From Atopobium sp. (GTDB lineage: Bacteria > Actinomycetota > Coriobacteriia > Coriobacteriales > Atopobiaceae), in assembly GCA_015258785.1 (NCBI GenBank), contig JABZHP010000027.1, positions 1 through 14,546 of the forward strand: a stretch of 14,546 bases of DNA, given 5' to 3'. Within the stretch, counting starts at the first letter, position 1. Each line of letters starts with the position of its first letter. The notes beneath the pieces are model-generated. The model worked only from the letters and a program-made list of their open reading frames with translations. It did no database searches and was not told the origin of the DNA. Below are positions 1-6,129 of the stretch, in pieces. Both the position numbers and the translations under genes were made by a program.

Positions 1-887
1 TTCTCGCCATGAGCATTCAGGTAATCGATAACCTCTTCGAGGGTATCGCAGAAGGAACCCATGCAGATAACAACGCGGTCAGCGTCTTCTGCACCGTAGT
101 AATTGAACAGACCGTAGTCAGTACCAAGCTTAGCGTTGATCTGGTTCATGTAGTCTTCAACAACTGCTGGCAGCTGGTTATAAACCTCGTTGCACGCCTC
201 GCGGTGCTGGAAGAAGATATCGCCGTTCTCGTGGGAACCACGGCTTGATGGATGCTCTGGGTTCAGTGCATGATCGCGGAATGCCTGGACAGCGTCCATA
301 TCACACATCTCAGCCAGATCAGCATAATCCCAAACAGCAACCTTCTGAATCTCGTGAGAAGTACGGAAGCCGTCGAAGAAGTTAACAAATGGAACCTTGC
401 CCTTGATTGCTGCGAGGTGAGCAACAGGAGCCAGATCCATAACCTCCTGGACGTTGCCTTCTGCGAGAAGTGCAAAGCCAGTCTGGCGAGCGGACATAAC
501 GTCAGAGTGATCGCCAAAGATGTTCAGTGCATGGGTTGCAACGGTACGTGCGCTGACGTGGAAAACACCAGGGAGCTGCTCGCCGGCAATCTTGTACATG
601 TTTGGAAGCATGAGCAAGAGGCCCTGAGAAGCGGTGTAAGTAGTGGTCAGAGCACCTGAACCAAGAGAACCGTGAACAGCACCAGCTGCGCCAGCTTCGG
701 ACTGCATCTCGACAACCTTGACGGTTGTACCAAAGATGTTCTTTACACCCTGGGCGGACCACTGGTCAACATAGTCTGCCATTGGACTTGATGGGGTAAT
801 TGGGTAAATGCCCGCTACCTCGGTAAACGCATACGACACGTAAGCCGCGGCGTTGTTACCATCCATGGACTTAAACTTTCTTGCCAT
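1..887 (-). CDS. nifJ: Pyruvate:ferredoxin (flavodoxin) oxidoreductase, N-terminal 295 codons (runs off left edge)
   Basis: This enzyme oxidatively decarboxylates pyruvate to acetyl-CoA and CO2, passing electrons to ferredoxin or flavodoxin in the cytoplasm. It is a central enzyme of fermentative anaerobes. Only the start of a protein of usually about 1,180 residues is present, covering domain I and the beginning of domain II; the Fe-S and C-terminal TPP domains lie outside the window. The known active-site residues fall at exactly the canonical Desulfovibrio positions: Thr31 in YPITPSSPM, Glu64 in VVEMQSEAGAAG and Arg114 in HVSARTVATHAL. The ATG at 885-887 is preceded by AGGAGAGGAA, which fixes the start. 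The frame is intact to the window edge. The long upstream region with inverted repeats suggests its own regulated promoter. The family is unmistakable; the electron acceptor is not visible here. Confidence 0.96.
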   Translation of the reverse strand, partial: MARKFKSMDGNNAAAYVSYAFTEVAGIYPITPSSPMADYVDQWSAQGVKNIFGTTVKVVEMQSEAGAAGAVHGSLGSGALTTTYTASQGLLLMLPNMYKIAGEQLPGVFHVSARTVATHALNIFGDHSDVMSARQTGFALLAEGNVQEVMDLAPVAHLAAIKGKVPFVNFFDGFRTSHEIQKVAVWDYADLAEMCDMDAVQAFRDHALNPEHPSSRGSHENGDIFFQHREACNEVYNQLPAVVEDYMNQINAKLGTDYGLFNYYGAEDADRVVICMGSFCDTLEEVIDYLNAHGE

Positions 888-905
888 TTCCTCTCCTTGC
901 CTAAT

Positions 906-921
906 CTGTGATTTCTCACAG
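906..921. repeat. Perfect 6-bp inverted repeat in the oxidoreductase leader
   Basis: The sequence is CTGTGA-TTTC-TCACAG, arms fully complementary with a 4-base spacer, 19 bases upstream of the oxidoreductase start codon. It lies between the likely transcription start and the ribosome binding site, so it could be an operator or an mRNA hairpin. The half-site resembles that of CRP-family sites, but the spacer is 4 rather than 6 bases, so I do not assign a regulator. Confidence 0.45.
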
Positions 922-939
922 TATGCGTCTGTGCGATCC

Positions 940-968
940 AAAATAAAGCTGTAGACCCTGGGTGACTA
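940..968 (-). promoter_or_regulatory. Candidate promoter for the pyruvate oxidoreductase gene
   Basis: On the minus strand TAGTCA (968-963) and TATTTT (945-940) are separated by 17 bases, each matching the sigma-70 consensus at 4 of 6 positions. The predicted start near 933 gives a leader of about 45 bases. The match is modest, so this is an inference. Confidence 0.35.
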
Positions 969-970
969 CG

Positions 971-982
971 GAAACATGTTTC
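971..982. promoter_or_regulatory. Perfect 12-bp palindrome GAAACATGTTTC, candidate operator
   Basis: The palindrome lies two bases upstream of the candidate -35 of the oxidoreductase promoter, centred about 43 bases before the predicted transcription start. That is close to where class II activators bind. The regulator is unknown. A 12-bp palindrome can occur by chance, so the position is the main argument. Confidence 0.4.
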
Positions 983-1076
983 ATAGTTCGGCCGGCAGCG
1001 GTCGCATAATGTTTTTATTATTGCGCAAAAAAACAATGAAACAAATCAGAAATACAAGCTGACAAATACCTATTTT

Positions 1077-1096
1077 CAGGTAGGAATTTCTACCTG
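1077..1096. repeat. Near-perfect 20-bp palindrome in the intergenic region
   Basis: Arms CAGGTAG and CTACCTG are exactly complementary around GAATTT, of which the central AATT is also symmetric. Only one base pair breaks full symmetry over 20 bp. The size and symmetry are those of a dimeric regulator site. It lies about 190 bases upstream of the oxidoreductase start. Confidence 0.4.
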
Positions 1097-1173
1097 CGGA
1101 ATTACAAAATAAACATAACACTAAAGTGCAAGTTTTTTGTAAATCGACAAAATATTCAAGTACACAAGAAGCC

Positions 1174-1200
1174 ATCTGTCTGAAAAACAGACAGATTTTT
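1174..1200 (+). terminator. Terminator-like hairpin with T-run, plus orientation
   Basis: Nine-base arms ATCTGTCTG and CAGACAGAT flank an AAAAA loop, and five T residues follow (1196-1200). Read on the plus strand this is a good intrinsic terminator, yet no plus-strand gene precedes it. Read on the minus strand, where it would end the purH transcript, the hairpin lacks a T-tail (GGCTTC follows). Confidence 0.5.
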
Positions 1201-1282
1201 ACGTAGGCGCTCAACGTGCGACAGCTTCATCGTGCGTTGCGCACCCTTTGCTGGATGAGCCTTAAATATCGCACTTATCTGA

Positions 1283-1945
1283 TTACTTGGCCGCTTTGAT
1301 CTCGCAAAGTTTCTTGTAACCAAATAAGAAACGCTCTCCTATCTCGCCTTGAGCATCAGAAGCACATACGATTCCATGTTCATCTGAAGTAAGAAAAGCT
1401 TCATCAAATTCGGCGGTTCCATCAAATACCTGGGCAATAACGTCTGGATTAAACTCTGTTGGCTCATGAAGAGTCTGTGCCAGGTCTAACACTAAACTTG
1501 TGACTCCCGATCGAACGCTTTCTTCCGAGACACCCGCAATAAGCTTTCCGTCTTTTACCAGCCAAAGTACCTCTGGTGCACAATGAGTTTGCTGCTCTTC
1601 TCGCTGTGAAATTCTTGCGCGTCCCGCAAGAGACAGAACAGAACGCTCTTCCAAAGACTGGTAAGGTCCAACAGTCATAGCAGCCTGTCCATTGCTCTCA
1701 AGCAAAATCATAAGAACGCCATCTGGAAACTCTTGTGACCCTTCTTTAAGCGTTCCCTCAATATGCTGCTTAGCCCAAGCAATCAAGTGCGGAGAAACCT
1801 CTTTTTGCGCAACAACTCGCTTGCTCAGCGCACGTAAGTGCCTGTTATCAAGAGGGAGGACACCTCCAGATAATCTCCAACGACAAACAAGTTCTGGATT
1901 ATCAAGCTCAAACTTCTGAGCTGCTTCTAGCTCTTCCTGGTCCAC
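1283..1945 (-). CDS. Uncharacterised 220-residue protein downstream of purH
   Basis: I do not firmly recognise this protein. The reading frame extends to a TTG at 1960, but a strong GGGGGAGG lies inside that extension, five bases before a GTG at 1945-1943, so the GTG is the better start. No signal peptide or membrane segment is visible; it is probably cytoplasmic. The C-terminal half has a faint likeness to class IV PLP aminotransferases or aminodeoxychorismate lyases: a WLVKDGKLIAG strand, then SVRSGVTSLVLDLAQ (143-157), then DEAFLTSDEHGIV (181-193). It is shorter than those enzymes (about 270-300 residues), and I cannot place the catalytic lysine. It starts 52 bases after the purH stop in the same direction with no terminator between, so cotranscription with purH is likely. 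Confidence 0.85.
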   Translation of the reverse strand: MDQEELEAAQKFELDNPELVCRWRLSGGVLPLDNRHLRALSKRVVAQKEVSPHLIAWAKQHIEGTLKEGSQEFPDGVLMILLESNGQAAMTVGPYQSLEERSVLSLAGRARISQREEQQTHCAPEVLWLVKDGKLIAGVSEESVRSGVTSLVLDLAQTLHEPTEFNPDVIAQVFDGTAEFDEAFLTSDEHGIVCASDAQGEIGERFLFGYKKLCEIKAAK

Positions 1946-1997
1946 AGTGTCCTCCCCCAACTTTTTTAAAATGAACTGCTAATCCCGAAGTAGCAGA

Positions 1998-3587
1998 TTA
2001 GTGCCTAAAGTGACGCTTGCCTGTAAACACCATTGCAATGCCGTATTCATCACAAGCAGCAATAGATTCATCATCTCTGACCGATCCACCAGGCTGAATG
2101 ATAGCCGTTACGCCATGAGCTGCTAGTGTGTCAACGTTATCTCGGAATGGGAAGAAGGCATCAGATGCTGCCACAAGATTCTTTGAATCAATTCCCATGC
2201 GTTCGCAAGCTGCTTCGGCTCGCTCGCACGCGAGAAGAGCAGCGTCAACACGGTTTGGCTGGCCTGGTCCCATACCAATTCCGGCTTGATCTTTTGCAAC
2301 CAAAATGGCGTTTGACTTAACGGTCTTACAAACTTTCCAAGCAAATACCAAATCATTCAGCTCTTCTGGAGTTGGTTGGCGCTTGGTAACAACCTCAAAG
2401 CTCTCTGCAGTTTCATCTGCATGATCGAGGTCTTGTACTAAAAGACCTCCGTCAACAGTTCTCATCTCAAGCTCGCGGCTTCTATCGATTCCGCCCGTAG
2501 CCAATACGCGAAGATTTGTTCTCTTTGACAGGCGCTCAAGAGCCTCTTCTGTGAAGCTTGGTGCAATAAGAACCTCAACAAACTGCTTATTGATATCTGC
2601 AAAGTGCTCAACAAACTCCAACGGAACTTCTCTGTTTACTGCAATAATTCCGCCAAAGGCAGACAGTGGATCGCAAGCAAATGCTCGATCGTATGCCTCA
2701 ACAACATTTTCCGCCGTAGCAGATCCACAAGGATTCTGGTGCTTCAAAATAATGACCGATGGGTCATCAAACTCACGAACAGCAGCCCAAGCTGCATCAG
2801 TATCAAGTAAATTGTTGTAAGACAAGGGCTTACCCTGAAGCTGCTGAGCGTTTGCCAGAGAGTGTGCAGGAGCTCCAGGCATCTTATAAAACGCTGCGGA
2901 CTGCTGAGGATTTTCTCCGTAACGAAGATCTTGCTCTTTTGTTGCCTTTACCAGCAAAGTCTCTGGGAATTTACTTTGCTCCGCTTCAACAACACCAGAA
3001 AGATATGCGGCAATAGCGCCATCGTATGCAGCCGTTGTCTTAAATACCTTCAAAGCCAGCTGCTGGCGAGAAGCCCTTGTAGTTGCACCGTCATTGGCAC
3101 GCATCTCATCAAGAACACGACCATAATCTGCCGGATCAACAACAACCGTAACAAAATCGTTATTCTTTGCAGCAGAGCGGAGCATTGAAGGTCCGCCAAT
3201 ATCGATGTGCTCAATTGCATTTTCTAGAGTTACTGATGGATCAGCAACAGTCTTCTCAAACTCGTAAAGGTTAACGCAGACCAGGTCAATCATGCCGATA
3301 CCATTGTTCTCTGCGTCTGCAACATGACCAGGGTTATCTCTGCGACATAAGAGACCACCATGGACGCGAGGATGCAATGTCTTGACGCGGCCGTCCATCA
3401 TCTCTGGAAATCCGGTATAAGACTCAATAGGAACTACAGGCACACCAGCCTCTTCGAGGATTTTTGCGGTTCCACCTGTTGAAATTACCTCAACGCCAAA
3501 CTCTTTAGTAAGCGTTTGTGCAAATTCAACAATACCTGTTTTGTCTGTTACCGAAATTAGCGCACGTTTGATAGGGGCCTCAGCCAT
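1998..3587 (-). CDS. purH: Bifunctional AICAR formyltransferase / IMP cyclohydrolase
   Basis: PurH catalyses the last two steps of de novo purine synthesis: formylation of AICAR with 10-formyl-THF, then ring closure to IMP. The 529-residue length is normal for the family. The N-terminal cyclohydrolase domain (about 1-150) shows STGGTA (36-41) and KTLHPRVHGG (69-78). The C-terminal transformylase domain shows RYGENPQQ (222-229), KHQNPCG (282-288, with the catalytic Lys-His pair), FAWKVCKTVKSNA and IQPGGSVRDDE. The frame is open to a GTG at 3626, but the ATG at 3587 has AAAGGAG at proper spacing and matches the usual N-terminus, so I use it. The rest of the pathway is not in this window. The protein of unknown function downstream probably shares its mRNA. 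Confidence 0.97.
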   Translation of the reverse strand: MAEAPIKRALISVTDKTGIVEFAQTLTKEFGVEVISTGGTAKILEEAGVPVVPIESYTGFPEMMDGRVKTLHPRVHGGLLCRRDNPGHVADAENNGIGMIDLVCVNLYEFEKTVADPSVTLENAIEHIDIGGPSMLRSAAKNNDFVTVVVDPADYGRVLDEMRANDGATTRASRQQLALKVFKTTAAYDGAIAAYLSGVVEAEQSKFPETLLVKATKEQDLRYGENPQQSAAFYKMPGAPAHSLANAQQLQGKPLSYNNLLDTDAAWAAVREFDDPSVIILKHQNPCGSATAENVVEAYDRAFACDPLSAFGGIIAVNREVPLEFVEHFADINKQFVEVLIAPSFTEEALERLSKRTNLRVLATGGIDRSRELEMRTVDGGLLVQDLDHADETAESFEVVTKRQPTPEELNDLVFAWKVCKTVKSNAILVAKDQAGIGMGPGQPNRVDAALLACERAEAACERMGIDSKNLVAASDAFFPFRDNVDTLAAHGVTAIIQPGGSVRDDESIAACDEYGIAMVFTGKRHFRH

Positions 3588-3662
3588 TGCCGCTCCTTTG
3601 TGTTCGACACTTGCTATCAGAAACACTTACAGCCTATCAGCTGCAAAACACTACGTACTAGA

Positions 3663-3691
3663 TGTAAACAAACTTGAAACTATTCTATAAT
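3663..3691 (+). promoter_or_regulatory. Candidate promoter for the acetyltransferase-gluQ pair
   Basis: A consensus -10 TATAAT (3686-3691) lies 36 bases before the acetyltransferase start, with a weak -35 TGTAAA (3663-3668) at 17-base spacing. The -10 is perfect and the -35 matches only 3 of 6. Confidence 0.5.
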
Positions 3692-3727
3692 CTTCCGCTG
3701 TAAAACACCTGAAAGGAACTATTTCAT

Positions 3728-4357
3728 ATGTCTGCCGATACTCCAATCATAGTCCCCTTCGAAGATACTGACTTACCAGAACTTATCACAATCGTTGAAC
3801 GTGTCTGGTACTTGGATGGCGATGAATCAAAAGAGGAAAGTCGCTCACTTGCAACTATTGATATCGCCTATTATATTGGCGTTTCTACCCATCGCTTTGT
3901 AGCAAAGCAAGATGGTCAAATACTTGGTCTTATTTTCTGCTCAAACGGAGAAACTCCAGCAGATTTTGAAAAATGGCAGAAGTTAGAAAACGAAACAACT
4001 GCAAAAGCTAAGAAACTATTTAGTGAAGCTGACTTTAAGGGCTACGAGATCTGTGGTGATGTCGAATCCCATCTTGTTCATAACTATTGGAACACAAACA
4101 CTAACGATGCCAAATGGGAAATTACTCTATTCTGCGTAAGCCCTGCTGCTCAAGGAAAAGGTGTCGGCGGTATGCTCTTCTCCTATATGCTCAATTTTTT
4201 GAAAGAGCAAGGAGCTAAGCATTACTTCCTTGCAACAGATGATGACTGCGACATTAGTTTCTACCAACACAATGGCCTTACCTGTAAAGATGAGGCTCCA
4301 GTCAAAGCGAATGGACAAAACTTTGGCTTTGCCTATATCTATGCGGGAGATCTCTAA
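3728..4357 (+). CDS. GNAT-family N-acetyltransferase
   Basis: This is a likely acetyl-CoA-dependent acyltransferase of unknown substrate, cytoplasmic. The GNAT core is in the C-terminal half: motif A runs LFCVSPAAQGKGVGG (134-148), with the pyrophosphate-binding Q-G-K-G-V-G loop at 142-147, and motif B contains SFYQHNGL (177-184). At 209 residues it is longer than a minimal GNAT domain. The extra length is a charged, helix-prone stretch at about 74-125 between the early strands and motif A. The ATG has an AAAGGAA ribosome site about 10 bases upstream. The gene ends two bases before gluQ, so the two are likely cotranscribed and perhaps translationally coupled. Its codons are more AT-rich than those of the kinase cluster. 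Family confident, substrate unknown. Confidence 0.9.
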   Translation: MSADTPIIVPFEDTDLPELITIVERVWYLDGDESKEESRSLATIDIAYYIGVSTHRFVAKQDGQILGLIFCSNGETPADFEKWQKLENETTAKAKKLFSEADFKGYEICGDVESHLVHNYWNTNTNDAKWEITLFCVSPAAQGKGVGGMLFSYMLNFLKEQGAKHYFLATDDDCDISFYQHNGLTCKDEAPVKANGQNFGFAYIYAGDL

Positions 4358-4359
4358 GA

Positions 4360-5295
4360 ATGAGTTCTCGCGTTGGAAGATTTGCGCCCACACCATCTGG
4401 AAGAATGCATCTGGGTAACGTTTTCTCAGCGCTTATGGCTTGGGCCAGCGTTCGTTCTCAAAACGGTAGGCTTATTCTTCGCATTGAAGACTTAGATATT
4501 CGTGCTCATAATCCTCAATACACCTCTCTTCTCCTGGATGATTTACAGTGGCTAGGACTAACTTGGGACAGAGGGCCGTTTTTCCAAAGCAAGCGTACGG
4601 AGCTCTATCAGGACGCTCTATTGAAATTGAAACAACAGGGACTCTTGTATCCTTGCTTTTGTTCCCGAGCAGACTTACACGCTGCTCAAGCCCCTCATGC
4701 CAGCGATTGTGCATATGTCTATGCGGGAACCTGCCGCGACCTGAGCAAATCCGAGCGTGAAGAGCTTTCCAAACATAAAATTCCAGCAACTCGCATACGA
4801 GTTCCTAATAAGACCTACTCGTTTGAAGACAAAGTCTATGGTCAAACATCCCAAAATCTTTCTAAATTATGCGGAGACTTTATTGTCCAGCGTGCAGACG
4901 AAGTCTTTGCATATCAACTTGCTGTAGTAGTTGACGATGCTGACATGGGCATAACTGAAGTAGTTAGAGGATCAGATCTTCTTTCATCTACTCCCAGGCA
5001 GCTTTATTTGCAAGACGTGCTTGGTTTTTCTCATCCCATCTATGCTCACCTCCCGCTACTTGTTGCGCCAGATGGCAGGAGACTTTCTAAACGCAATCAC
5101 GATCTAGATCTTGGTGTTCTGAGAGACCAAGGAAAAACACCAGAAGAGATTCTTGGCTTTCTGGCTTATTGCATAGGTCTTGCAGAAAAAGAAGAACCTC
5201 TTTCTGCAGTACAAGTTGCCAATCGCTTTTCATGGGATGTACTTCGCGCTCACCGAAAAAACGTGGTTGTTGAGCATTTTTCACATGTTTTGTAA
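4360..5295 (+). CDS. gluQ: Glutamyl-Q tRNA(Asp) synthetase
   Basis: This is a paralogue of the catalytic half of glutamyl-tRNA synthetase. Known family members activate glutamate and attach it to queuosine at position 34 of tRNA(Asp). Visible marks are the class I signature FAPTPSGRMHLGN (8-20), LRIEDLD (40-46), the zinc motif C99-x-C101-x19-Y121-x3-C125 typical of this family, and the KMSKS-equivalent RLSKR (241-245). It is 311 residues long and lacks the anticodon-binding C-terminal half of GltX, which sets it apart from GluRS. It is intact, starts two bases after the acetyltransferase stop, and uses a GGGAGA site located inside that gene. It implies that this organism makes or salvages queuosine, which cannot be checked here. 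Confidence 0.93.
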   Translation: MSSRVGRFAPTPSGRMHLGNVFSALMAWASVRSQNGRLILRIEDLDIRAHNPQYTSLLLDDLQWLGLTWDRGPFFQSKRTELYQDALLKLKQQGLLYPCFCSRADLHAAQAPHASDCAYVYAGTCRDLSKSEREELSKHKIPATRIRVPNKTYSFEDKVYGQTSQNLSKLCGDFIVQRADEVFAYQLAVVVDDADMGITEVVRGSDLLSSTPRQLYLQDVLGFSHPIYAHLPLLVAPDGRRLSKRNHDLDLGVLRDQGKTPEEILGFLAYCIGLAEKEEPLSAVQVANRFSWDVLRAHRKNVVVEHFSHVL

Positions 5296-5304
5296 AATGT
5301 CTTA

Positions 5305-5333
5305 TTGTGAGTGACGCCAGTTCGGGGTATCAT
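5305..5333 (+). promoter_or_regulatory. Promoter of tRNA-Ser(GCT)
   Basis: TTGTGA (5305-5310) and TATCAT (5328-5333) are spaced by exactly 17 bases. The -10 ends 17 bases before the mature tRNA 5' end, a usual distance for a tRNA promoter. Confidence 0.6.
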
Positions 5334-5350
5334 TCTCAAGCACCCATTTT

Positions 5351-5441
5351 GGAGAGCTGACCGAGAGGCCGAAGGTGCTCGCCTGCTAAGCGAGTATGGG
5401 CCCCAAGCCCATCTGGGGTTCGAATCCCCAGCTCTCCGCCA
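5351..5441 (+). tRNA. tRNA-Ser, anticodon GCT, CCA encoded
   Basis: The acceptor arms GGAGAGC and GCTCTCC pair perfectly. The anticodon stem CTCGC/GCGAG encloses the loop CTGCTAA, giving anticodon GCT (reads AGC/AGU). A long variable arm (tatgggccccaagcccat) marks it as class II, consistent with serine. The T arm CTGGGGTTCGAATCCCCAG is canonical. The discriminator is G and CCA is encoded. Confidence 0.97.
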
Positions 5442-5450
5442 GAATTTTCT

Positions 5451-5480
5451 GCTCGTTGCATCTCTGCAACGAGCTTTTTT
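5451..5480 (+). terminator. Intrinsic terminator after tRNA-Ser
   Basis: A 10-bp perfect stem (GCTCGTTGCA and TGCAACGAGC) with a TCTC loop is followed by six T residues, nine bases after the tRNA CCA end. Confidence 0.93.
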
Positions 5481-5517
5481 CTTACCAAGAAGAACTTTTT
5501 CTAAGATTAGTCTTGCA

Positions 5518-5546
5518 TTTTCAACTGGAAAATGGCATTCTATCTA
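5518..5546 (+). promoter_or_regulatory. Candidate promoter of tRNA-Arg(ACG)
   Basis: TTTTCA (5518-5523) and TATCTA (5541-5546) are 17 bases apart, ending seven bases before the tRNA. Since a terminator follows the preceding tRNA, a separate promoter is expected here, but both hexamers are imperfect. Confidence 0.35.
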
Positions 5547-5553
5547 CTTGCAC

Positions 5554-5630
5554 GCGGCGTTACCTCAGCTGGATAGAGGACCTGACTACGAATCAGGGCG
5601 TCATAGGTTCGAATCCTATACGCCGCACCA
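5554..5630 (+). tRNA. tRNA-Arg, anticodon ACG, CCA encoded
   Basis: The acceptor arms GCGGCGT and ACGCCGC pair perfectly. The anticodon stem CCTGA/TCAGG encloses the loop CTACGAA, giving anticodon ACG. A34 is expected to be deaminated to inosine to read CGU/CGC/CGA. The T arm ATAGGTTCGAATCCTAT is canonical. The discriminator is A and CCA is encoded; total length is 77 nt. Confidence 0.97.
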
Positions 5631-5640
5631 CTTGAACTTA

Positions 5641-5665
5641 GGAGCTCCTTCGGGAGCTCTTTTTT
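5641..5665 (+). terminator. Intrinsic terminator after tRNA-Arg
   Basis: Stem GAGCTCC/GGAGCTC closes a TTCG tetraloop, a very stable C(UUCG)G hairpin, and is followed by six T residues. It abuts the stop codon of the convergent minus-strand gene and lacks a T-tail in that direction. Confidence 0.93.
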
Positions 5666-5666
5666 A

Positions 5667-5987
5667 TTATCTACCTGGTCTTAAAGCTACTTCACCGGAA
5701 GAGTTTGCATACAAATACTGATAAGAAATGCCGGCTTCATCAAGCTCATCCATTACCTCAGCCATGCATGTTTCCGCCATGATGACCTCCAGATACTCTT
5801 GTGGACTTAAATCTTTTAAACCCACTCTACCTTGGTCTGAAATCCACTTTCTTAAAGTTGCAAGTTGCTCTGGTGCAATATGAATCTCTGAATAGAACTC
5901 CTTGTGACCAAATCCGATTTTTGCCACGCTGCCTTGCACGAACTGCCTTAATACAATTTCTTTCTGTACCTCTACCAGACCTTTCAT
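5667..5987 (-). CDS. Uncharacterised 106-residue protein behind a LexA-box-like palindrome
   Basis: I do not recognise this small protein. It has no signal peptide or membrane segment and is probably soluble. It is predicted as a basic, strand-rich N-terminal part (about 1-40) followed by an acidic helical part with SPQEYLEVIMAETCMAEV. The frame opens at a GTG (5993), but the ATG at 5987 is preceded by AAGAGGT at workable spacing while the GTG overlaps it, so the ATG is preferred. Promoter architecture is clear: an extended -10 TGCTATATT (minus strand, 6026-6018) lies about 31 bases upstream of the ATG, with a 26-bp palindrome covering the -35 region. This points to tight repression. It is a single-gene unit between convergent tRNA-Arg and the serS terminator. 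Confidence 0.8.
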   Translation of the reverse strand: MKGLVEVQKEIVLRQFVQGSVAKIGFGHKEFYSEIHIAPEQLATLRKWISDQGRVGLKDLSPQEYLEVIMAETCMAEVMDELDEAGISYQYLYANSSGEVALRPGR

Positions 5988-6017
5988 AGCCACCTCTTTC
6001 TTCTTTTGCTAGCCACA

Positions 6018-6053
6018 AATATAGCAAATTTATAGAACATATGTTCTATAAAT
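6018..6053 (-). promoter_or_regulatory. Extended -10 promoter with 26-bp perfect palindromic operator (LexA-box-like core)
   Basis: Positions 6028-6053 form a perfect palindrome of 26 bp, centred between 6040 and 6041, with the core GAACATATGTTC. GAAC-N4-GTTC is the core of the LexA box of Gram-positive bacteria and actinobacteria. The usual flanking C/G is A/T here. On the minus strand it sits directly upstream of TGCTATATT (6026-6018), so a bound repressor would cover the -35 zone of the 106-residue gene. The regulator's identity is inferred from the motif only. Confidence 0.7.
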
Positions 6054-6055
6054 CT

Positions 6056-6096
6056 ATAAAAGAAATGGTCTCCACAATTCACGAGAAGACCATTTC
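6056..6096 (-). terminator. Intrinsic terminator after serS
   Basis: Read on the minus strand, 10-base arms GAAATGGTCT (6096-6087) and AGACCATTTC (6071-6062) are perfectly complementary around a 15-base loop, followed by TTTTATA (6061-6055). It lies 34 bases beyond the serS stop. The long loop and short T-run make it of moderate strength. Confidence 0.75.
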
Positions 6097-6129
6097 AGAG
6101 ATTGAATCAATTTTGATTAAAAAGAGAAA

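Larger units (their letters stand above)
888..1282. other. AT-rich intergenic region upstream of the pyruvate oxidoreductase gene
   Basis: About 395 bases lie between the stop of the 220-residue minus-strand gene and the oxidoreductase start. No ORF here looks coding. The region holds four inverted repeats listed separately (906-921, 971-982, 1077-1096, 1174-1196) and a candidate minus-strand promoter at 940-968. A further minus-strand stem can form between 1206-1216 and 1235-1245, with arms of 11 bases including one mismatch and one G-U pair. It lies about 40-75 bases beyond the stop of the upstream gene, so it may be a 3' UTR structure. Confidence 0.7.

Noticed and set aside
906..921. A CRP site at TGTGA...TCACA
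   Set aside because: The spacer is 4 bases instead of 6, and the site lies downstream of the likely start, so the regulator assignment is not supported.
981..1214. A 77-codon minus-strand ORF in the intergenic gap
   Set aside because: It lacks a ribosome binding site, spans several inverted repeats and AT-rich tracts, and its translation is a hydrophobic/Cys mixture without a plausible protein pattern.
3588..3727. A purine riboswitch in front of purH
   Set aside because: About 140 bases are shared with a divergent promoter, and I could not find the conserved three-way junction core; only small local repeats are visible.
5311..5721. A 136-codon plus-strand ORF
   Set aside because: It runs straight through two tRNA genes and their terminators.
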